Shown in pieces: positions 8,601-15,728 of a stretch of 46,350 bases of DNA. A program made the position numbers and the translations under genes. The DNA is from Conexibacter sp. (GTDB taxonomy: Bacteria; Actinomycetota; Thermoleophilia; Solirubrobacterales; Solirubrobacteraceae), in the NCBI GenBank assembly GCA_025964325.1, contig JAOPZA010000168.1, positions 1 to 46,350 on the forward strand. The letters run 5' to 3'. The notes beneath the pieces were generated by a model. The model made no database searches. It had not been told where the DNA came from and was given only the letters and a program-made list of their open reading frames with translations. Positions within the stretch are counted from its first letter, which is position 1. Each line of letters begins with the position of its first letter.

Positions 8601-9172
8601 CGCAGGCGGGTGTCGACGTCGCTCAGGCCGCGGTGCTTGTCCGGCAGCGCGCGCAGCGCCTTCGACAGCAGCCGCAGCTCGCTGATCCGCACCGACAGCT
8701 CGCCGCGCTTGGAGCAGACGACGGTCCCGGCGACGCCGACCCAGTCGCCGCGGTCGAGCGTGCCGACATCGGCGAACGCCTCCGCACCGAGGTCCGCGCG
8801 CGAAGCGAGCAGCTGGATCGTGCCGCTCTGGTCCTTCAGGTCAGCGAACTGGAGCCCACCGTGACGGCGCAGCAGCATCACGCGCCCGGCGAGCCGGACG
8901 ACCGTGTCGGTCTCCTCGCCCGCGGCGAGGCCGGAGAAGGCGCTGCGCACGTCGCCGACGGTGCGATCGCGGTCGAAGGTCGGCGGATAGGGCGTGATCC
9001 CGCGGGCACGCAAAGCGTCGAGCTTTGCAAGGCGGCGGGCGCGCTCGGCAGCCGCGACGTCCGACGCGTCGGAGGACTGCGATTCGTCGCTCACGGCCAC
9101 GAAGACATCATCGTCCAGTTCTGGTGTCAAGGTGAGTTGAGGTCGTGCCGAAGGGGAGTTGGACAGCTCCAC
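5636..9172 (-). CDS. LysRS fused to MprF-like lysyltransferase (permuted LysX)
   Basis: Predicted bifunctional protein, 1178 aa from GTG 9172 (GTG 9100 or 9094 also possible; no clear Shine-Dalgarno). Residues about 40-525 are a full class II lysyl-tRNA synthetase: N-terminal OB fold, motif 2 FRNEG, GLGIGLDRL as motif 3, ending near ILFPTMKPEF. Residues about 552-602 are a Gly/Ser/Ala/Pro linker built from palindromic repeats. Residues about 615-820 are hydrophobic membrane segments, and about 830-1178 match the soluble lysyltransferase domain of MprF (ERGFTMELGG, YSLDLMQ, SMNFAAWG). By homology it charges tRNA-Lys and moves lysine onto phosphatidylglycerol, lowering membrane charge. Mycobacterial LysX has the opposite order, MprF part first. 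It may also be the cell's only LysRS; that cannot be told here. Confidence 0.88.
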   Translation of the reverse strand: MELSNSPSARPQLTLTPELDDDVFVAVSDESQSSDASDVAAAERARRLAKLDALRARGITPYPPTFDRDRTVGDVRSAFSGLAAGEETDTVVRLAGRVMLLRRHGGLQFADLKDQSGTIQLLASRADLGAEAFADVGTLDRGDWVGVAGTVVCSKRGELSVRISELRLLSKALRALPDKHRGLSDVDTRLRQRYLDLIVNPETRRTFDIRSATIAAVRRVLTERGFTEVETPVLDASAGGAAARPFVTHHNALDIEMYLRIALELPLKRLVVGGFERVFEIGRVFRNEGLDRRHNPEFTLLEAYQALGDYRDMMDLVETICSQAALAANGTTIIQLEGRDVDMAPPWRRVTMADLIAEHADGARMHPSMPIEEARAICDRYEIEHEEGWSAGRLMSEVYDERCEGQLVEPTFVYDYPREVSPLARTHRDDDALVERFEAVVGGRELANAYSELNDPVDQRGRFEAEAAAKAAGDDEAQDVDEDYIRALEYGLPPTGGLGIGLDRLVMLLANAAAIRDVILFPTMKPEFGEAATARPASAASFVPVTGAPPLPGGSAPAEPPMESAPAGSTAPAAPGASPHPGGSAPAGPPMESAPAGSTAPAHSTLPPPRAAQPSSPSTIAPRVLSWLTFLGGLMYLLPRIDGLDDRLGVLRRVLVPESDRVAGHVASVLVGLVLVLAAPQIARRKHRAWVLVLGSFTVAVVIHVLRGPHPLPALYGVAMVAALIWYRDAFRARSDPASLLELIWIVPVYFAGVLSFGLVSILLEHNRIDPTPTFGGIIQTTFGGLIGVSGPYTYRGRLFSDFFPAALLALGIAGLLLLLIVLFRVVRSGAGPSAEERERASTIVHAYGHDSLAYFALRPDKSYFFSQDGQALIAYTLVAGTALVAADPIGPPEAMQRVVDEFVGFCRSRAWGMAFLAVQESQLELYTCHGFRAVYMGDEAIIRCDTFSLAGGPMKAVREAVNKVARNHHFQLVREVDATPELRDQLNGIRDRWRGKAPERGFTMELGGGVRGENPDLLLAVAFDAEERPVGFLRLVPCFGAEPGYSLDLMQREPDSVNGVTEYLIAQAAIELGARGVKRLSMNFAAWGRLFDTDAKLSIPQRALRKLAEVLNPFFQIKSLRDFNAKFEPEWLARSIVVEDPGAMPKVGLLYASVEGFLRLPLVGRYLVPRVSAAPTR
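7367..7518. repeat. In-frame palindromic repeat array (lysX linker)
   Basis: Two 65-bp copies (7367-7431 and 7454-7518, 87-bp period), nearly identical. Each contains a GGAACCGGC-TGGC-GCCGATTCC palindrome and a larger GGAGG(T)YCGGC-TGGC-GCCGAACCTCC palindrome. Read on the minus strand they encode GGSAPAxPPMESAPAGSTAPA twice, exactly between the LysRS and MprF parts. The core GGCTGGCGCC is shared with the ligA array. Confidence 0.85.
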
Positions 9173-9198
9173 CTGTATCGGACGAGGATGAACGGAAC

Positions 9199-10743
9199 AT
9201 GAGCGACCAGGTCACGACGGCGGCACTCGAAGAGAAGCAGAAGCTGCGCAAGCACTTCGGTCGCTTCGACATGTTCTTCTTCCTGATCTGCACGCTGGTC
9301 GGCCTCGACACGCTGGGCGCCGTCTCCTCCGTCGGACCGCAGGCGTTCACGTGGCTCGCCGTGCTGGGCGCCTTCTTCTTCGTGCCATATGCCCTTCTGA
9401 CCGCCGAACTGGGCTCCTCCTTCCCGGCCGAAGGCGGCGCGTACGTGTGGGTGAGACTCGCCTTCGGCCGGCTCGCGGCGGCCGTCACGTCCGTCTTCTA
9501 CTGGCTCTCGAACCCGATCTGGCTCGGCGGCTCGCTCACGCTCCTCGCGATGACGACCTTCTCCGAGTTCTTCGTGAACCTCGACCACCACAGCGACCTC
9601 TGGAAGTACCTCTTCGGGATCGTGTTCGTGTGGTTCGCGGTCTGGGCCTCGATCCTCTCGTTCGGGATCGGCAAGTGGGTCTCGACGATCGGCGGCTGGG
9701 TGCGGATCGCGCTGCTGAGCTTCTTCACGATCTCGGTGATCGTGTATGCGATCGACCACGGCGTGCACGGCGTCGGCGCCGGCGGCTTCGCACCGACCTG
9801 GGGCGTCTTCGCCGCGGCCGTGCCGGTGCTCCTGTTCAACTACGTCGGCTTCGAGCTGCCGAACGCCGCCGGCGAGGAGATGAAGGACCCAGAGCGCGAC
9901 GTCCCGGTGACGGTCACGCGCGCCGCGATCGGCACGCTGCTGCTCTACGGCGCGCCGATCCTCGCGATCCTGCTGGTGCTGCCCCAGTCGCAGGTGACGA
10001 GCGTCGGCGGCTTCATCGACGCGATGAAGACCGTCTTCACCGTCTACGGCGGGGACGTCGTGACCGGCGCCGGCGGCACCGTGACGCCCACCCTGCACGG
10101 CGTCGGGCTCGTGCTCGGCGACCTCGCCGCGGTCGGCTTCATGCTCGCGCTCGCGTCGAGCGCGACGACCTGGATGATGGGCGCCGACCGCGCCCAGGCC
10201 GTCGCCGGCTTCGACGGCGCCGCGCCGCGCTGGTTCGGCATCTTCTCGAAGCGCTGGGGCACGCCGATCGCGGTCAACCTGATGTCGGGCGCGACGGCGA
10301 CGATCGTGATGGTGCTCGCGCTCGTGCTGACCAACGGGAACGGCGCGAAGTACTTCGGTGCGGTGCTCGGACTGGCGATCTCGACGACGACGGTCTCCTA
10401 TCTGCTCGTCTTCCCCGCGCTCGTGCGGCTGCGCTACACCTACGCCGACGTGCCGCGGCCCTACCGCGTCCCGTTCGGGACACTCGGCGCCTGGGCCGTG
10501 AGCATCGTGACGACCGCCTGGGCGCTGTTCGCCGTCGTCGGCCTCGTCTATCCCGGCTTCGGCACCTCGGATCCCGACAAGGCGCTTCCGAAGGGCTTCC
10601 GGCGGCTCGAGTTCGAGCTGACGCAGATCGTGCCGCTCGCCGTCCTCGTCGGGCTCGGCCTGCTGTTCTACGTGCTCGGGCGCCCGACGCGCGAGCGCTT
10701 CGTCTCGGTCGCCGACCCGCTGGCCACGCCGTCGGCCTCCTAG
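9199..10743 (+). CDS. APC-family amino acid permease
   Basis: Integral membrane amino acid/polyamine antiporter or permease of the APC superfamily, 514 aa, with about a dozen hydrophobic segments. ATG 9199 is chosen over an in-frame upstream GTG because GACGAGGA precedes it by about 10 nt. N-terminal segment LGAVSSVGPQAFTWL resembles the unwound helix-1 substrate site of the family, and SFPAEGGAYVW is the family's E-G-G-x-Y motif. Divergent from the LysRS fusion, with the two 5' ends only 26 bp apart, so promoters overlap. Substrate unknown; the location next to lysX could fit a lysine or other amino-acid porter but that is speculation. Confidence 0.85.
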   Translation: MSDQVTTAALEEKQKLRKHFGRFDMFFFLICTLVGLDTLGAVSSVGPQAFTWLAVLGAFFFVPYALLTAELGSSFPAEGGAYVWVRLAFGRLAAAVTSVFYWLSNPIWLGGSLTLLAMTTFSEFFVNLDHHSDLWKYLFGIVFVWFAVWASILSFGIGKWVSTIGGWVRIALLSFFTISVIVYAIDHGVHGVGAGGFAPTWGVFAAAVPVLLFNYVGFELPNAAGEEMKDPERDVPVTVTRAAIGTLLLYGAPILAILLVLPQSQVTSVGGFIDAMKTVFTVYGGDVVTGAGGTVTPTLHGVGLVLGDLAAVGFMLALASSATTWMMGADRAQAVAGFDGAAPRWFGIFSKRWGTPIAVNLMSGATATIVMVLALVLTNGNGAKYFGAVLGLAISTTTVSYLLVFPALVRLRYTYADVPRPYRVPFGTLGAWAVSIVTTAWALFAVVGLVYPGFGTSDPDKALPKGFRRLEFELTQIVPLAVLVGLGLLFYVLGRPTRERFVSVADPLATPSAS

Positions 10744-11630
10744 GAGAGCGCCGGCTCGGGGCCCACGCCCCGCGGCGCTCCCTGCGCCGGCGGCGGCGCG
10801 TCCTGCTCGTTGCCGGCCAGCACGATCACGCCCCCGATCATCACGAGCAGCGCCAGGACCGAGCCGGCCGCGCCGAGCGCGGTCTCGTGGAGCCGCTCGC
10901 CGAGCGCGAAGATGCCGAGCAGCACGCTCGTCAGCGGGTCGACCGCCATCTGCGTCGCGATCGCCGCTCCGAGCGCGCCGGACTGCAGCGAGGCCTGGCT
11001 GAGCGTCATGCTCGCCCACCCGACGACGATCAGCGCGTAGAGGTGCCAGTCGGCGACGACGTCGACGATCCCCTTGTCGAGCTGCTCGCCGACCGCCTTC
11101 GTGAGGAGCGCGCTGAGGCCGAAGAGGATGCCGGTCGCGATGCCGATCAGCGCAGCTCGCTGACCTGGCGGCCGCCCCCGCGCCGCCAGCACCAGCAGTC
11201 CGCTGGCGGCCGCGCACGCGCCACCCGAGCAGATCCAGGCGAGCGTCGTCGGGTCGCTGCGTCCGCCGCGGGGGTCGCTGACGATCAGGAAGGCGATCAG
11301 CCCGACGGTGACCGCGACCGCGGCCCCCAGCTCGCGGCGTCCGGGCCGCGCGCCGCCGAGCCAGGCGCCGAACGGCAGCGCGAAGACGACGCTGGTGGCG
11401 ATCACCGGCTGGACGACGACGAGCCGTCCGGCCTGCAGCGCGAGGAACTGGAACACGAAGCCGGCGCCGTCGGCCGCGATCCCGGCGAGCCAGCGCGGCC
11501 GCCGCGCGAGCTGCAGCAGGAACCCGGCTCTGAGCGCGTCGTCGTCGGAGGACTGCTCAGCGACCTGCTGCTGCAGGACCGTGCCGAGGGCGAACACGAC
11601 CGCCGCCGCGAGTGCCAGGAGGACCGCCAC
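10740..11630 (-). CDS. DMT-superfamily (EamA-like) transporter, copy 1
   Basis: Membrane protein of 296 aa with about ten hydrophobic helices, of the drug/metabolite transporter type. It is a clear tandem paralogue of the gene upstream: both start with a VLALAAA helix, share GTVLQQ, RLVVVQP, SVVFALP, GIATGILFGLSALLTK and DWH-x-YAL. Start is GTG 11630; no Shine-Dalgarno, but TAGGGT stands 6 nt upstream, fitting a leaderless mRNA. The TAG of that hexamer is also the stop codon of copy 2. Substrate unknown. Confidence 0.8.
   Translation of the reverse strand: MAVLLALAAAVVFALGTVLQQQVAEQSSDDDALRAGFLLQLARRPRWLAGIAADGAGFVFQFLALQAGRLVVVQPVIATSVVFALPFGAWLGGARPGRRELGAAVAVTVGLIAFLIVSDPRGGRSDPTTLAWICSGGACAAASGLLVLAARGRPPGQRAALIGIATGILFGLSALLTKAVGEQLDKGIVDVVADWHLYALIVVGWASMTLSQASLQSGALGAAIATQMAVDPLTSVLLGIFALGERLHETALGAAGSVLALLVMIGGVIVLAGNEQDAPPPAQGAPRGVGPEPALS
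10743..10781. terminator. Hairpin in permease / DMT convergent overlap
   Basis: Outer arms GGAGAGCGCCG (10743-10753) and CGGCGCTCC (10773-10781) with an inner CGGGG/CCCCG stem form a strong hairpin right at the 4-bp overlap of two convergent stop codons. Candidate bidirectional terminator. Confidence 0.55.
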
Positions 11631-11639
11631 GCGCCGACC

Positions 11640-12497
11640 CTAGCGGACGCCCGGCGGTGCGTCGGGCTCGGCCTTCGCGTTCGCGAGCACGGCGATGCCG
11701 GCGATCATCACGACGAGCGCGAGCGCGGCGCCGACGATCCGCAGCGGCGAGGCGCGCAGTCCCTCGTCGAGCGCGAACGCGCCGAGCAGCACGCTCGCGA
11801 TCGAGTCGACGGCGAGCATCGTCGCGATCGCGGGGGCGAGCGCGCCGGTCTGCAGCGCGGCCTGGCTGAGCGTCAACGAGATCCAGCCGACGACGGCGAG
11901 CGCGTAGACGTGCCAGTCGGCGAGCACGTGGAGGATCCCGCCGTCGAGGCGGTCGACCGTCGTCTTCGTCAGCAGCGCGCTGAGCCCGAAGAGGATCCCG
12001 GTCGCGATCCCCAGCAGCGCGGCGCGGCGCTGGGGCGCGGCGCGACGGGCGGCTGCCACGAGCAGGCCGCTGACGAGCGCGCAGCCGGCGCCCGACGCGA
12101 TCCAGGCGGCCGTCGTCGCATCCGCCGTGCCGCTGCCGGGATTGCTGCTGAGCAGGAACGCGGCGAGACCGACGGTGACGGCGACCGCCGCGGTCAGCTC
12201 GCGGCGGCTGGCGCGCTGCCCGCGCAGCCGCGCGCCGAGCGGGAGCGCGAAGACGACGCTCGTGACGAGCACCGGCTGCACGACGACGAGCCGGCCGACG
12301 GCGAGCGCCCACGCCTGGAAGGCGAACCCGGCGCCGTCGGCGGCGACCCCGACGAGCCACAGCGGCTGGCGCGCGAGACGCAGCAGGAAGCCGGCGCGCA
12401 GGGCCTCGTCGGCGTCCGCCTGCTCAGCGACGCGCTGCTGCAACACGGTGCCGACCGCGAACGCCAGCGCCGCCGCGAGAGCCAGGACGACGTCCAC
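11640..12497 (-). CDS. DMT-superfamily (EamA-like) transporter, copy 2
   Basis: Membrane protein of 285 aa, paralogous along its whole length to the next gene. GTG 12497 is taken as start because TAGGGT lies 7 nt upstream and the hydrophobic first helix (VVLALAAALAFAVGTVL) begins at once; longer upstream reading would run into the FMN reductase region. Two such proteins side by side could form a heterodimer, as in EmrE-like pairs, but these are the long 10-helix type, which usually work alone, so a plain duplication is the simpler reading. Confidence 0.8.
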   Translation of the reverse strand: MDVVLALAAALAFAVGTVLQQRVAEQADADEALRAGFLLRLARQPLWLVGVAADGAGFAFQAWALAVGRLVVVQPVLVTSVVFALPLGARLRGQRASRRELTAAVAVTVGLAAFLLSSNPGSGTADATTAAWIASGAGCALVSGLLVAAARRAAPQRRAALLGIATGILFGLSALLTKTTVDRLDGGILHVLADWHVYALAVVGWISLTLSQAALQTGALAPAIATMLAVDSIASVLLGAFALDEGLRASPLRIVGAALALVVMIAGIAVLANAKAEPDAPPGVR

Positions 12498-12520
12498 CTG
12501 GCGGACCCTAGTGCACGCAC

Positions 12521-13093
12521 TTACCGCACCGGCGCCGGCTCCTGCGTCTGGCGGTCGCGGCGGACCTCGGCGGCGAGCGCCTCCAGCAGCTCCTCGAGGG
12601 CGGCGACGAGGTCGGCGTCGGCGAGGCCGTGCTCGGGGTGGAGCTGCTCGTGCGCACGCGCGACCGGCAGCTCGCGGTCGAGCACGCGCGCGCCGATCGC
12701 TGCAAGCACCTTGCGCGCCTCCGCCTGTGCCCAGACCGCGCCGAACATCCCCGTGCTGGCGCCGATCACGGCGACCGGCTTGTTGCGCAGCACGTTCGTC
12801 GCCGCCGGGCGCGAGGCCCAGTCGAGCGCGTTCTTGAGCACGCCCGGGATCGAGGAGTTGTACTCGGGCGTCGCGACCAGGACGGCGTCGGCGTCGGCGA
12901 TCGCCTCCCGCAGGGCGGTGACGGAGGCCGGCGCGGTGCCGGCCTCGTCGTCCTCGTCGAACGCGGGGATCGCCTTCAGCCCGTCGAACTCGACGAGCTC
13001 GACGTCCTCCGGCACGAGCCTGGCCGCGGCGCGCAGCAGGGCGCGGTTGTGCGAGTCGCGCCGCAGCGAGCCCGCGATCGCGAGGACCCGCAT
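12521..13093 (-). CDS. NADPH-dependent FMN reductase-like flavoprotein
   Basis: Flavodoxin-fold reductase, 190 aa, of the NADPH-dependent FMN reductase family (SsuE, azoreductase, chromate reductase relatives). Seen: FMN phosphate loop GSLRRDSHN near the N-terminus, and the family signature TPEYNSSIPGVLKNALDW in the middle. Start ATG 13093 has GGAGGG upstream. It follows yceI by 3 bp and is surely co-transcribed with it, under the divergent TetR regulator. Role may be quinone, azo or other xenobiotic reduction; substrate not predictable. Confidence 0.85.
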   Translation of the reverse strand: MRVLAIAGSLRRDSHNRALLRAAARLVPEDVELVEFDGLKAIPAFDEDDEAGTAPASVTALREAIADADAVLVATPEYNSSIPGVLKNALDWASRPAATNVLRNKPVAVIGASTGMFGAVWAQAEARKVLAAIGARVLDRELPVARAHEQLHPEHGLADADLVAALEELLEALAAEVRRDRQTQEPAPVR

Positions 13094-13096
13094 CGG

Positions 13097-13627
13097 TTAG
13101 CCCTCCGCGCGCGCCAGCTCGAGATCGACGGTCAGCTTGACGTCGTTCGCGAGCGCGAATCCGCCTCTCGGCAGCGGCGCGTTCCAGTTGAGGCCGAACT
13201 GCGTGCGGTCGACGACGGCCTCGAGCGCGAGGCCGATCTTCTCGTTGCCGGCGATGTCCTCGTGCGGGCCGGTGATCGTGCCGCGGGCCTCGACGGGATG
13301 CGTCTGGCCCTTGATCGTCAGCTCGCCGCGCAGCACGACGTCCTCGCCGCTGCGGTCGAGGCCGGTCGAGACGAAGCGGATCTCGGGGTGGCGCGCGCTG
13401 TCGAAGAAGTCGGGCGACTTCAGGTGGGCGGCGAGGTTCTCGTCCTTGACCTCGAGCGAGTCGACGCGGACGGTGCCCTCGAAACGGCCGTCGGTCAGCG
13501 TGGCGTCGAAGTCCTCGAAGCGACCGCGGAAGGTCGAGACGACCATGTGCTTGACGGCGAATCCAGCCGTCGAATGGATCGTGTCGAGCGTGTAGGTGCC
13601 GGCGAGCTGCTCGCTGGTGGTGCTCAT
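13097..13627 (-). CDS. YceI-family lipocalin-like protein
   Basis: 176-aa YceI-like protein, a lipocalin-type barrel that in known members binds polyisoprenoids. Seen: N-terminal TYTLDTIHSTAGFAVKHMVVSTFRGRF, then HPEIRFVST, GELTIKG, and HPVEARG, all typical of the family. No signal peptide, so cytoplasmic, unlike E. coli YceI. ATG 13627 has GAGGAG upstream. First gene of a two-gene operon with the FMN reductase, divergent from tetR, with two palindromic operators in the gap. Confidence 0.9.
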   Translation of the reverse strand: MSTTSEQLAGTYTLDTIHSTAGFAVKHMVVSTFRGRFEDFDATLTDGRFEGTVRVDSLEVKDENLAAHLKSPDFFDSARHPEIRFVSTGLDRSGEDVVLRGELTIKGQTHPVEARGTITGPHEDIAGNEKIGLALEAVVDRTQFGLNWNAPLPRGGFALANDVKLTVDLELARAEG

Positions 13628-13658
13628 GGTGCGCTCCTCGTGGCTTGTGGTGAGCTGT

Positions 13659-13674
13659 GCGGACTACGGTCCGC
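13659..13674. promoter_or_regulatory. TetR operator candidate 1
   Basis: GCGGAC-TAC-GGTCCGC, a near-perfect palindrome in the 90-bp gap between yceI and tetR. A second site with the same CGGACTRCGGTCC core lies 42 bp away (13701-13714), about four helical turns, on the same face of DNA. Confidence 0.7.
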
Positions 13675-13700
13675 TTTCGTTCCCGGGACGCTAGCATAAA

Positions 13701-13714
13701 CGGACTGCGGTCCA
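13701..13714. promoter_or_regulatory. TetR operator candidate 2
   Basis: CGGACTGCGGTCCA, matching site 1 in its CGGACTRCGGTCC core. It ends three bases before the tetR ATG and lies just after a TAGCAT hexamer (13692-13697) that could be the tetR -10, so binding here should repress tetR itself. Confidence 0.7.
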
Positions 13715-13717
13715 ATC

Positions 13718-14416
13718 ATGAAGATGTCACTCGTGCCCCCACTTCCATTCCCGCTCGGCGAGCTGCCGCTCTACGCCGGCGATCCGGCCGAGCGAGCCGA
13801 CGCCGCACGCAACCGCCGGCGCGTCCTCGAGGCCGCCCAGCGGCTGTTCGAGCGCGACGGCGTCGACTGCACGTCGATGGACGCGATCGCGGCCGAGGCC
13901 GGCGTCGGCAAGGGCACGCTCTTCCGTCGCTTCGGCGACCGCGCCTCACTGCTGCAGGCCGTGCTGACCGAGAACGAGCAGGCGTTCCAGGATCAGATGA
14001 TCCGGGGCGAGCCGCCGCTCGGGCCGGGCGCGCCGCCGGTCGAGCGGCTGATCGCGTTCGGCGAGGGGCGCCTCGACCTGCTCGAGCACCACGCCGCGCT
14101 GATGGCCGGCGCCGAGTCCGGTCAACCCGGCGCCTACCTGCGCTCGCCCGTCTGGGCGTTCTACCACCTCCACGTCGCGGTGCTCCTGCGCGAAGGCGCG
14201 CCGCAGCTCGATCCGACCCTCGCCGCGGACCTGCTGCTGAGCGGACTCAGCGCCCAGCTGTTCCTGCATCAGCGCGTCGGGCGCGGCGTCCCGCTCGCGA
14301 CGCTCAAGCGGCAGTGGACCCTCGTGGCACGGCGGATCCTCGCGCCCGCCGGCGCCGCAGGCGGACGCCGACGAGCACCGGCGTCGAGGCAGGACTCAGT
14401 CTCAGGTAGAGCCTGA
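13718..14416 (+). CDS. TetR-family transcriptional regulator
   Basis: 232-aa TetR-type repressor. An unusual proline-rich stretch (about 25 residues) precedes the HTH: RRVLEAAQRLFERDGVDCTSMDAI, then AGVGKGTLFRRFGDR, the recognition helix, near residues 30-78. The C-terminal ligand domain includes GAESGQPGAYLRSPVW, common in regulators next to oxidoreductases. Divergent from yceI-FMN reductase with two matching palindromes between; the second abuts its own start. I infer autoregulation plus control of the divergent pair. No Shine-Dalgarno. Its last codons overlap the convergent F420-type gene by 15 bp. Confidence 0.88.
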   Translation: MKMSLVPPLPFPLGELPLYAGDPAERADAARNRRRVLEAAQRLFERDGVDCTSMDAIAAEAGVGKGTLFRRFGDRASLLQAVLTENEQAFQDQMIRGEPPLGPGAPPVERLIAFGEGRLDLLEHHAALMAGAESGQPGAYLRSPVWAFYHLHVAVLLREGAPQLDPTLAADLLLSGLSAQLFLHQRVGRGVPLATLKRQWTLVARRILAPAGAAGGRRRAPASRQDSVSGRA

Positions 14417-14420
14417 GACT
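14398..14420. terminator. Hairpin in tetR / PPOX convergent overlap
   Basis: AGTCTCAGG-TAGAG-CCTGAGACT is a perfect 9-bp stem with a 5-nt loop covering both stop codons of two convergent genes. Candidate bidirectional terminator. Confidence 0.6.
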
Positions 14421-14836
14421 TGGCTCGCGTCGCTCGCGCTCCAGCCCGCCCAGCGGTCGACGTCGAGCGCCAGCACCGCGCCGCGCGCCTGCTGCTGCGG
14501 ATAGCGCTCCTGCAGCAGCGCGATCGCCCGCTCCGCTTCGGGCGCCTCGGCGTCGAGCACGCGTCCGGCGCCTTCGGCGCGCACCCACCAGAGCGCGCTC
14601 CAGTCGGCGTCGTCGTAGTGGTCGACCAGCGCGGCGACCGCCGGATTGGCCTCGACGTTCGCGAAGCGGCGCAGGGCGGTCGAGCGCTTCGGCTTCGCGT
14701 CGGCGACGCTGTAGATCGTCTCGCCGACGACGGCGAAGACGATCGGCACGAGGTGGGGGCGTCCGCCGGCATCGGCGGTCGCGAGCCGGGCGACCCGCGC
14801 CGCGACGAAGCGGGCGCGCGCCTCCGCGACCGTCAC
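14402..14836 (-). CDS. PPOX-class probable F420-dependent enzyme
   Basis: 144-aa split-barrel flavin/deazaflavin protein of the pyridoxamine 5'-phosphate oxidase-like family, F420-binding subgroup. Seen: FVAARVARLATADAGGRPHLVPIVF at the N-terminus (typical first strands), IYSVADAKPKR, then LVDHYDDADWSALWWVRAEG. GTG 14836 overlaps the stop of the upstream LLM gene (GTGA), so the two are translationally coupled and likely share cofactor F420 chemistry. Its stop overlaps the end of tetR. Reaction unknown. Confidence 0.85.
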   Translation of the reverse strand: MTVAEARARFVAARVARLATADAGGRPHLVPIVFAVVGETIYSVADAKPKRSTALRRFANVEANPAVAALVDHYDDADWSALWWVRAEGAGRVLDAEAPEAERAIALLQERYPQQQARGAVLALDVDRWAGWSASDASQVSGST

Positions 14837-15666
14837 TCCCCGTTCAGCTCCGCGATCGCCTCTTCCCAGCGCTCCAGTGCCGCCTCGAGCGGGGCCAGGC
14901 CGGTCGAGGGCATCCACCGGACGGCACGCCGGAAGCCGGCGTTCTGGAAGCGCTCGAGGACCTGCGCGTCCGCCGGCACGCCCATCACCATCAGGTCGAT
15001 CGGTCGCTCCGCGCGCTCGCGCAGCTCGGCCGCACGCGTGAGGAGGTCGTCGCCGGGCATGTAGTTCGGGAACCAGGCGTCGCCGACCGCGAGGACGCGA
15101 TCGAGCACCGTCGCGCCGTTGCCGCCGACGAGCACGGGCGGATGCGGGCGCTGCGCGGGCTTCGGCCACTGCCAGATCTGGTCGAAGGAGACGTGGTCGC
15201 CGTGGTAGCTCGCCTCGTCCTGCGTCCAGATCGCCTTCATCGCCTCGACGCGCTCCGTCAGCAGCGCCATCCGCGTGCGCGGATCGGTGCCGTGGTTGGC
15301 CATCTCCTCGCGGTTCCAGCCGGCGCCGACGCCGAACTCGAAGCGTCCGCCGGAGAGCTGGTCGACGCTGGCGACCTCTCTCGCGGTGTGGATCGGGTCG
15401 CGCTGGATCACGAGGCAGATGCCGCTGCCGACGCGCAGCTTCGAGGTCGCGACGGCCGCCGCGGTGAGCGCGACGAAGAGGTCGTAGGTGTGCAGGTACT
15501 TGCGCGGGAGCTGCTCGCCACCGGGATAGGGGCTATCGCGGCGCGCCGGGATGTGGCTGTGCTCGGCGAAGAAGAGCGACTCGTGGCCGCGCTCCTCGAC
15601 CAGGCGCGCGACCGCGCCCGGGGCGACCGCGTCGTGGGTGGGGAAGTAACCGATGCCGAAGTCCAT
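14833..15666 (-). CDS. LLM-class F420-dependent oxidoreductase
   Basis: 277-aa luciferase-like TIM-barrel oxidoreductase, actinobacterial F420-dependent subgroup. Seen: FFAEHSHIP, TSKLRVGSGICLVIQRDP, then the strongly conserved LSGGRFEFGVGAGWNREEMANHG, and HPPVLVGGNG in the second half. By family it transfers hydride from F420H2, or oxidises an alcohol-type substrate; the substrate is unknown. ATG 15666 has TAGACT 8 nt upstream and no Shine-Dalgarno, so the mRNA is probably leaderless. Followed at once by the PPOX gene. Confidence 0.88.
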   Translation of the reverse strand: MDFGIGYFPTHDAVAPGAVARLVEERGHESLFFAEHSHIPARRDSPYPGGEQLPRKYLHTYDLFVALTAAAVATSKLRVGSGICLVIQRDPIHTAREVASVDQLSGGRFEFGVGAGWNREEMANHGTDPRTRMALLTERVEAMKAIWTQDEASYHGDHVSFDQIWQWPKPAQRPHPPVLVGGNGATVLDRVLAVGDAWFPNYMPGDDLLTRAAELRERAERPIDLMVMGVPADAQVLERFQNAGFRRAVRWMPSTGLAPLEAALERWEEAIAELNGE

Positions 15667-15674
15667 GGAGCCGG

Positions 15675-15722
15675 AGTCTAGTTCGACGCGCTTCGATCGA
15701 GGGCGGCGGGACCCGCTAGCGT
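15675..15722. promoter_or_regulatory. Divergent leaderless promoters of LLM gene and lspA
   Basis: Two -10-like hexamers face away from each other: TAGACT on the minus strand (15680-15675), 8 nt before the LLM ATG, and TAGCGT on the plus strand (15717-15722), 6 nt before the lspA ATG. Neither gene has a Shine-Dalgarno, as expected for transcripts that begin at or close to the start codon. Confidence 0.6.
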
Positions 15723-15728
15723 GATGCC

